Part shown: positions 60,244 to 64,000 of the stretch, piece after piece
Layout: the number at the start of each line of letters is the position of its first letter
Position numbering within the stretch: the first letter of the stretch is position 1
Assembly: GCA_963700195.1 (NCBI GenBank)
Contig: CAVOWQ010000010.1
Coordinates: forward strand, 62,001 to 126,000
Length of the DNA stretch: 64,000 nucleotides
Direction: 5' to 3'
From: AP-15 sp963700195
Lineage (GTDB): Bacteria; Pseudomonadota; Alphaproteobacteria; ATCC43930; CGMCC-115725
Notes under the pieces: generated by a model
The model's database searches: none
What the model saw: only the letters and a program-made list of their open reading frames with translations
What the model was told of the DNA's origin: nothing
Position numbers and translations under genes: made by a program

Positions 60244-62172
60244 GTGGGCACCCGTGTAGGCGAGACGGACCGAATGACAATGCTCGACGATGCGGCGTCC
60301 GATCTGCAGCAGATCGTGGCCGCGCTCCAGCGCGAACTCGATCATCGCACCGCCGAGCGCGACGAGGCGCTGGCTCAGCAGATCGCGACGAGCGAGATCC
60401 TGAGCGTCATCTCGCGCTCCCCAACCGACGTTAAGCCGGTGTTCGACGCGATCGTTGGGAGCGCGGGCAGAGTCTGCGAAGCGGAGTTTAGCGCAGTGGC
60501 GCGGTTCGAGAATGGGCTGTTCCACCTCGTGGCCACCCACAGCATGTCGCCAGAGGAGACGACGGCATTTCACAGCCTCTTCCCGCGGCCGGCCGCGCGG
60601 AACTTCGTCATAGGCCGGGCCTTTCTCGATGGGCGGCCGGTACATTTCGAGGACGCGCTGACCGAACCCGACTACGACGCGCGCTCGCGCGAGGTGCTGC
60701 AATCGGTGGCGCGGTATCGGTCATTACTCGGGGTACCTATCCTGCGCGAGGGTAGGCCAATCGGTGTCATCTTCTGCGGACGACGCGAGGTCAAACCCTT
60801 CACCGCCACCCAGATCGAGCTCCTTGAGACCTTCGCTGACCAGGCGGCCATTGCCATCGAGAACGTCCGGCTATTCGGGGAACTGGAAAACCGCAACCGC
60901 GACCTCGGCGAGGCGCTGGAGCAGCAGACCGCGACCGCGGAGGTACTGGGGGTGATCAATTCCTCGCCTGGTGATCTCGGCCCCGTATTCGAGGCGATTT
61001 TGGACAAAGCGCACACGCTGTGCGGCGCGACATTAGGGAGCTTGTTTTTGTTCGATGGCGAGCTATTCCGCGCGGCCGCGACACACGGCTATCCCGAAGG
61101 CTCGACCAGCGGCTACGGCAGCGGGGTGTGCTGTCCGCCACAACCCAGCTGCGCGATGACGGGCGTGCGCTGGGTGCACGTCCCCGACCTGGCGCAGCTC
61201 GATGATCGGATCGCCCGCGCGGTCGCCGCGCACGGGGTGCGGACAAACCTGCTGCTGCCGCTGCGCAAGGACGGCACGCTGCTCGGCGTGCTGTCGTGCA
61301 ATCGGACGGAAGTCCAGCCGTTCTCCGACAAACAGATCGCGTTGTTGCAAAGCTTCGCGGCGCAGGCGGTCATCGCAATGGACAATGCCCGGCTGCTTGA
61401 CGAGATCCGCCGTCGTCAGGCCGAATTGCGCGTCACCTTCGACAATATGGGCGACGGGGTCGCGATGTTCGACGCCGAGCTCCGGCTTGCCGCGTGGAAC
61501 CACAATTTCCAGCAGATTCTCGACTTGCCGGACGAGCTGTTGGCCGAGCGTCCAAACCTTGCCGATTATGTCCGTTATCTCGCCACCCATGGCGAGTACG
61601 GTGCCGTCGATGTCGAAGAGGAAGTACGCCGGCTAACCGAAATCGTCGGCACCCAATGGTCGGCCGAGCGCACTCGGCCCGACGGGCGGGTCATCGAGGT
61701 GCGGCACAACCCGGTGCCGTCGGGCGGGTTTGTGTTGATCTACGGCGACATCACCGAACGCAAGCCCGCCGAAGCCGAGATTCATGCCGCCCGCGATGCC
61801 GCCGAGAAAGCGCTCACCGAGTTGAAAACCGCACAGGCGGGCCTGATTCAGGCCGAGAAGATGGCCTCGCTCGGCCAATTGACCGCCGGCATCGCTCACG
61901 AGATCAAGAACCCGCTCAACTTCGTCAACAATTTCGCGGGTCTCTCGGTCGAATTGCTGGACGAGCTGAAGGAGACGGCGGCGCCGGGGATCGCCGGGCT
62001 GGCCGAGGATGAGCGCGCCGAGGTCGACGAAATCGTCGGGATGCTGACCGGCAATCTCGAAAAGATCGCCGAGCACGGGCGGCGCGCCGACGGCATCGTC
62101 AAGAGCATGCTGGAGCATTCCCGCGGCGGCAGCGGCGAACGCCGCGCGGTCGACCTCTCCGCCGATGAATGA
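60244..62172 (+). CDS. GAF/PAS sensor histidine kinase lacking its ATPase domain
   Basis: Starting at GTG 60244, with GGGAGG upstream, the protein has a coiled coil, a GAF domain (SPTDVKPVFDAIVGSAGRVC), a second GAF domain (SSPGDLGPVFEAILDKAHTL), a PAS-7-like segment (VTFDNMGDGVAMFDAELRLA) and a HisKA helix with GIAHEIKNPLNFVNNF, where His is the phosphoacceptor. It ends shortly after SMLEHSRGG, at the point where HATPase_c should begin. The stop overlaps the start of the next ABC gene. No CHASE or membrane domain is visible, so it is cytoplasmic. It may be a truncated relic. Confidence 0.85.
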   Translation: MGTRVGETDRMTMLDDAASDLQQIVAALQRELDHRTAERDEALAQQIATSEILSVISRSPTDVKPVFDAIVGSAGRVCEAEFSAVARFENGLFHLVATHSMSPEETTAFHSLFPRPAARNFVIGRAFLDGRPVHFEDALTEPDYDARSREVLQSVARYRSLLGVPILREGRPIGVIFCGRREVKPFTATQIELLETFADQAAIAIENVRLFGELENRNRDLGEALEQQTATAEVLGVINSSPGDLGPVFEAILDKAHTLCGATLGSLFLFDGELFRAAATHGYPEGSTSGYGSGVCCPPQPSCAMTGVRWVHVPDLAQLDDRIARAVAAHGVRTNLLLPLRKDGTLLGVLSCNRTEVQPFSDKQIALLQSFAAQAVIAMDNARLLDEIRRRQAELRVTFDNMGDGVAMFDAELRLAAWNHNFQQILDLPDELLAERPNLADYVRYLATHGEYGAVDVEEEVRRLTEIVGTQWSAERTRPDGRVIEVRHNPVPSGGFVLIYGDITERKPAEAEIHAARDAAEKALTELKTAQAGLIQAEKMASLGQLTAGIAHEIKNPLNFVNNFAGLSVELLDELKETAAPGIAGLAEDERAEVDEIVGMLTGNLEKIAEHGRRADGIVKSMLEHSRGGSGERRAVDLSADE

Positions 62173-62920
62173 GCCGGCGCTCGAGACCCGCGGACTGCAC
62201 AAGAGCTTCGGCGCGCTGACGGTGGCCAACGCCGTCGATTTTCGCCTGGAGCGCGGCGCGCGGCACGCCCTGATCGGTCCGAACGGCGCCGGCAAGACGA
62301 CTTTTGTCGAGCTGGTGACGGGCGCATTGCAGCCGAGCGGCGGGCAAATCCGTCTCGACGGCGCCGACATCACCCACTTGCCGCAAGCCGCACGGGTCAA
62401 GCGCGGCCTCGTCCGCACCTTCCAAGTCACTGCGCTGTTCCGCCGCCTGAGCGTTCTAGAAAACGTGACCCTGGCGGTTTGCGAGCGGCAAGGGATCGGC
62501 GGCGGCCTGTTTCGCCCAGCCGGCCATCATCGCGCGTCGATCGAGGAAGCCCATTCCTTGCTCGAACGGTTGGGGCTCGAAGACGAAGCATTGCGGCCGG
62601 TTAGTACGCTCGCCTATGGCCGGCAGAGGCTGATCGAAATTGCGGTCTCGCTCGCATTGTCGCCGAAGGTTCTGCTGCTCGACGAGCCGGCGGCTGGGGT
62701 GCCATCGAGCGACAGCAGCACGATCATCGAGGTCATCGAGCGCCTCCCGCCCGACATCGCGGTGCTGATTATCGAGCACGACATGGACCTGGTCTTTCGT
62801 TTGGCGCAGCGGATCACCGTCTTGGTCCAGGGGAGCGTCCTCGTCGAAGGTCCACCGGAGGCGATCGCAGCAGACCCCGAGGTCCGTAGGGTCTACCTCG
62901 GCGAACGAGTGCCGACATGA
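62165..62920 (+). CDS. Second LivG-like ABC ATPase
   Basis: This 251-residue ATPase has Walker A GPNGAGKTT, LVRTFQVTALFRRLSVLENV and Walker B VLLLDEPAAGVPSSDSS. The C-motif reads LAYGRQRLIEIAVSLA. This LAYGxQR variant is normal for LivG proteins. The gene begins inside the truncated kinase, an abrupt junction. It is followed by a LivF-like gene; no permease precedes it. Confidence 0.9.
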   Translation: MNEPALETRGLHKSFGALTVANAVDFRLERGARHALIGPNGAGKTTFVELVTGALQPSGGQIRLDGADITHLPQAARVKRGLVRTFQVTALFRRLSVLENVTLAVCERQGIGGGLFRPAGHHRASIEEAHSLLERLGLEDEALRPVSTLAYGRQRLIEIAVSLALSPKVLLLDEPAAGVPSSDSSTIIEVIERLPPDIAVLIIEHDMDLVFRLAQRITVLVQGSVLVEGPPEAIAADPEVRRVYLGERVPT

Positions 62921-63630
62921 GCGGCCTGGTGCTGGAACATGTCTCTGCCGGATACGGCGAGACTATGATTATCGAGGACATCTCGCTGGCGTTGCAGCCG
63001 GGCCGGACGCTGGCGGTTCTCGGGCGCAACGGGGTCGGCAAGACGACCCTGCTTGCCACAGTGATGGGCCATACGCGATTGCACGGCGGCAGCATTCGCT
63101 TTGCCGGCCGGGACATCTCGGGGCTGCCGCCGTATCGGCGCGCCCGGCTCGGCATCGGCTTTGTGCCGCAGGAGCGGGAGATCTTCCCGTCGCTGACTGT
63201 CGAGGAGAATCTCACGGTTGCCGAGCAGCCGGGACAATGGTCGCTCGACAAGGTCTACGACTTTTTCCCCTCGCTGGCCGAGCGCCGGCGCAATCACGGC
63301 AATCAGCTCTCGGGCGGTGAGCAGCAGATGCTCGCGATCGGCCGCGCCTTGATGGGCAACCCGAAATTGCTGCTGATGGACGAGCCGCTCGAAGGCTTGG
63401 CCCCGGTTATCGTCGATGCCCTACTGGCCGGGCTCGACCGGCTGAAGCGCGAGGACGAGCTGGCCATGCTGCTCGTCGAACAGCATGCACAGCTCGCGCT
63501 CGAGCTCGCCCCCGAGACCATCGTTCTCGATCGCGGGCTGATTGTTTTCGCCGGCACGAGCAGCGAGTTGATCGAGGAACCGCAGCGCTTAGCTACACTG
63601 ATGGGCGTGGCCGCGCGGGAAGCGCATTAG
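62917..63630 (+). CDS. Second LivF-like ABC ATPase
   Basis: This 237-residue protein has Walker A GRNGVGKTT, IGFVPQEREIFPSLTVEENL, signature LSGGEQQMLAIGRALM and Walker B LLLMDEPLEGLAP. It overlaps the preceding gene by four bases. The permeases and binding protein of this set are absent from the window. Confidence 0.91.
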   Translation: MSGLVLEHVSAGYGETMIIEDISLALQPGRTLAVLGRNGVGKTTLLATVMGHTRLHGGSIRFAGRDISGLPPYRRARLGIGFVPQEREIFPSLTVEENLTVAEQPGQWSLDKVYDFFPSLAERRRNHGNQLSGGEQQMLAIGRALMGNPKLLLMDEPLEGLAPVIVDALLAGLDRLKREDELAMLLVEQHAQLALELAPETIVLDRGLIVFAGTSSELIEEPQRLATLMGVAAREAH

Positions 63631-63702
63631 CCGAAGGCAATGCTGCGAAAGCCCGTCGCTTGACATTGGCCCCGTACCCGAGGAACTGCTTACAGCAATC
63701 GT

Positions 63703-64000
63703 ATGACAAATGCCGGGTGTACGGTGAATCCGATCATTGACTATCTGGTCCAATCTCGCGATGCCGTTCAGGCGGCGATCGACGACCCTGGCTTTACCGG
63801 CGTGATTGAGGACGTCGCCGAGGTTGCCGCGAGTGCGCTGCGCAGCGGCGGCAAGCTTCTTCTGGCGGGCAACGGCGGCAGCGCGGGTGATGCCCAGCAC
63901 CTGGCCGGCGAGATGTTGTCGCGGCTCTATTATGATCGTGCGCCTTGTGCGGCCATCGCATTGACGACCGACAGCTCGGTGTTGACCGCCATCGGCAACG
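63703..64000 (+). CDS. Sedoheptulose-7-phosphate isomerase-like SIS protein, 3' end outside window
   Basis: The frame is open from ATG 63703 to the edge, giving 99 residues. It reads LVQSRDAVQAAIDDPGF, then LLLAGNGGSAGDAQHLAGEM and LTTDSSVLTAIGN. This GNGGSAxDAQH motif is that of GmhA, which makes D-glycero-D-manno-heptose-7-phosphate for lipopolysaccharide core or glycan synthesis. GTG at 63724 is an alternative start. Confidence 0.85.
   Translation, partial: MTNAGCTVNPIIDYLVQSRDAVQAAIDDPGFTGVIEDVAEVAASALRSGGKLLLAGNGGSAGDAQHLAGEMLSRLYYDRAPCAAIALTTDSSVLTAIGN

Noticed and set aside
1..64000. CRISPR arrays, prophage or conjugative genes
   Set aside because: No regularly spaced repeats of 24-40 bases and no phage structural, integrase or relaxase motifs were found on either strand.

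Overview
The window is high-GC chromosomal DNA from an alphaproteobacterium, most likely of the Rhizobiales/Bradyrhizobiaceae-Xanthobacteraceae type or a close relative. The evidence is the hemD - mitofilin-like - hemY gene order, DUF1194, DUF992 and clan AA aspartic protease genes, several GC-rich dispersed palindromes of the kind seen in rhizobia, and many catabolic and ABC-import genes typical of soil oligotrophs. I see no phage, plasmid replication gene, rRNA or CRISPR array. There is one tRNA (Thr, CGT anticodon).

Layout. 1-5.9 kb: molybdenum hydroxylase subunits, an Nramp-like transporter and an ACMSD-type amidohydrolase. 6.0-15.9 kb: an accessory segment bounded on the left by a truncated copy (6024-6222) of the cupin gene that lies intact on the right (15922-16296). 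It holds an orphan Wzt-like ATPase, HNH remnants, a GT87-like membrane protein, a double-VOC protein and, on the minus strand, a RiPP cluster. That cluster has a precursor with an 18-cysteine Gly/Cys core, a possible small coupled ORF, a fused E1-like/YcaO cyclodehydratase and a SagB-type dehydrogenase. It is the most interesting system here. 16.4-20.5 kb: oxidoreductases, DUF1194 and YjbQ. 20.6-28.7 kb: a sugar-type ABC importer operon with two paralogous binding proteins and two paralogous small secreted proteins, then a cytosine-deaminase-like amidohydrolase. 28.7-38.4 kb: small proteins, OmpA and AI-2E family proteins, tRNA-Thr, the hemY/mitofilin/hemD cluster, SIMPL and ThiE-like genes. 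38.5-49.5 kb: TcuA-like dehydrogenase, MFS, EcsC, sedolisin, intradiol dioxygenase, prenyltransferase and DUF992 genes. 49.7-53.7 kb: a two-component flavin monooxygenase and a two-component regulatory pair. 53.9-59.4 kb: a secreted beta-propeller-like protein and livHMGF split by a DUF559 nuclease gene that sits between palindromic repeats. 59.4-64 kb: hydrolase fragments, a sensor kinase lacking its ATPase domain, a second livGF pair and the start of a GmhA-like isomerase.

A cross-cutting feature is the number of apparent one-base frameshifts. Homology-style reading across two frames restores family-like ends in YcaO, HemY, a GIY-YIG protein, a lipoprotein, the sedolisin (two), the dioxygenase (two), the flavin reductase, the sensor kinase and the beta-propeller protein. 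Several fall in short homopolymers, so residual assembly error is at least as likely as gene decay. Gene ends given for these loci are the corrected ones.
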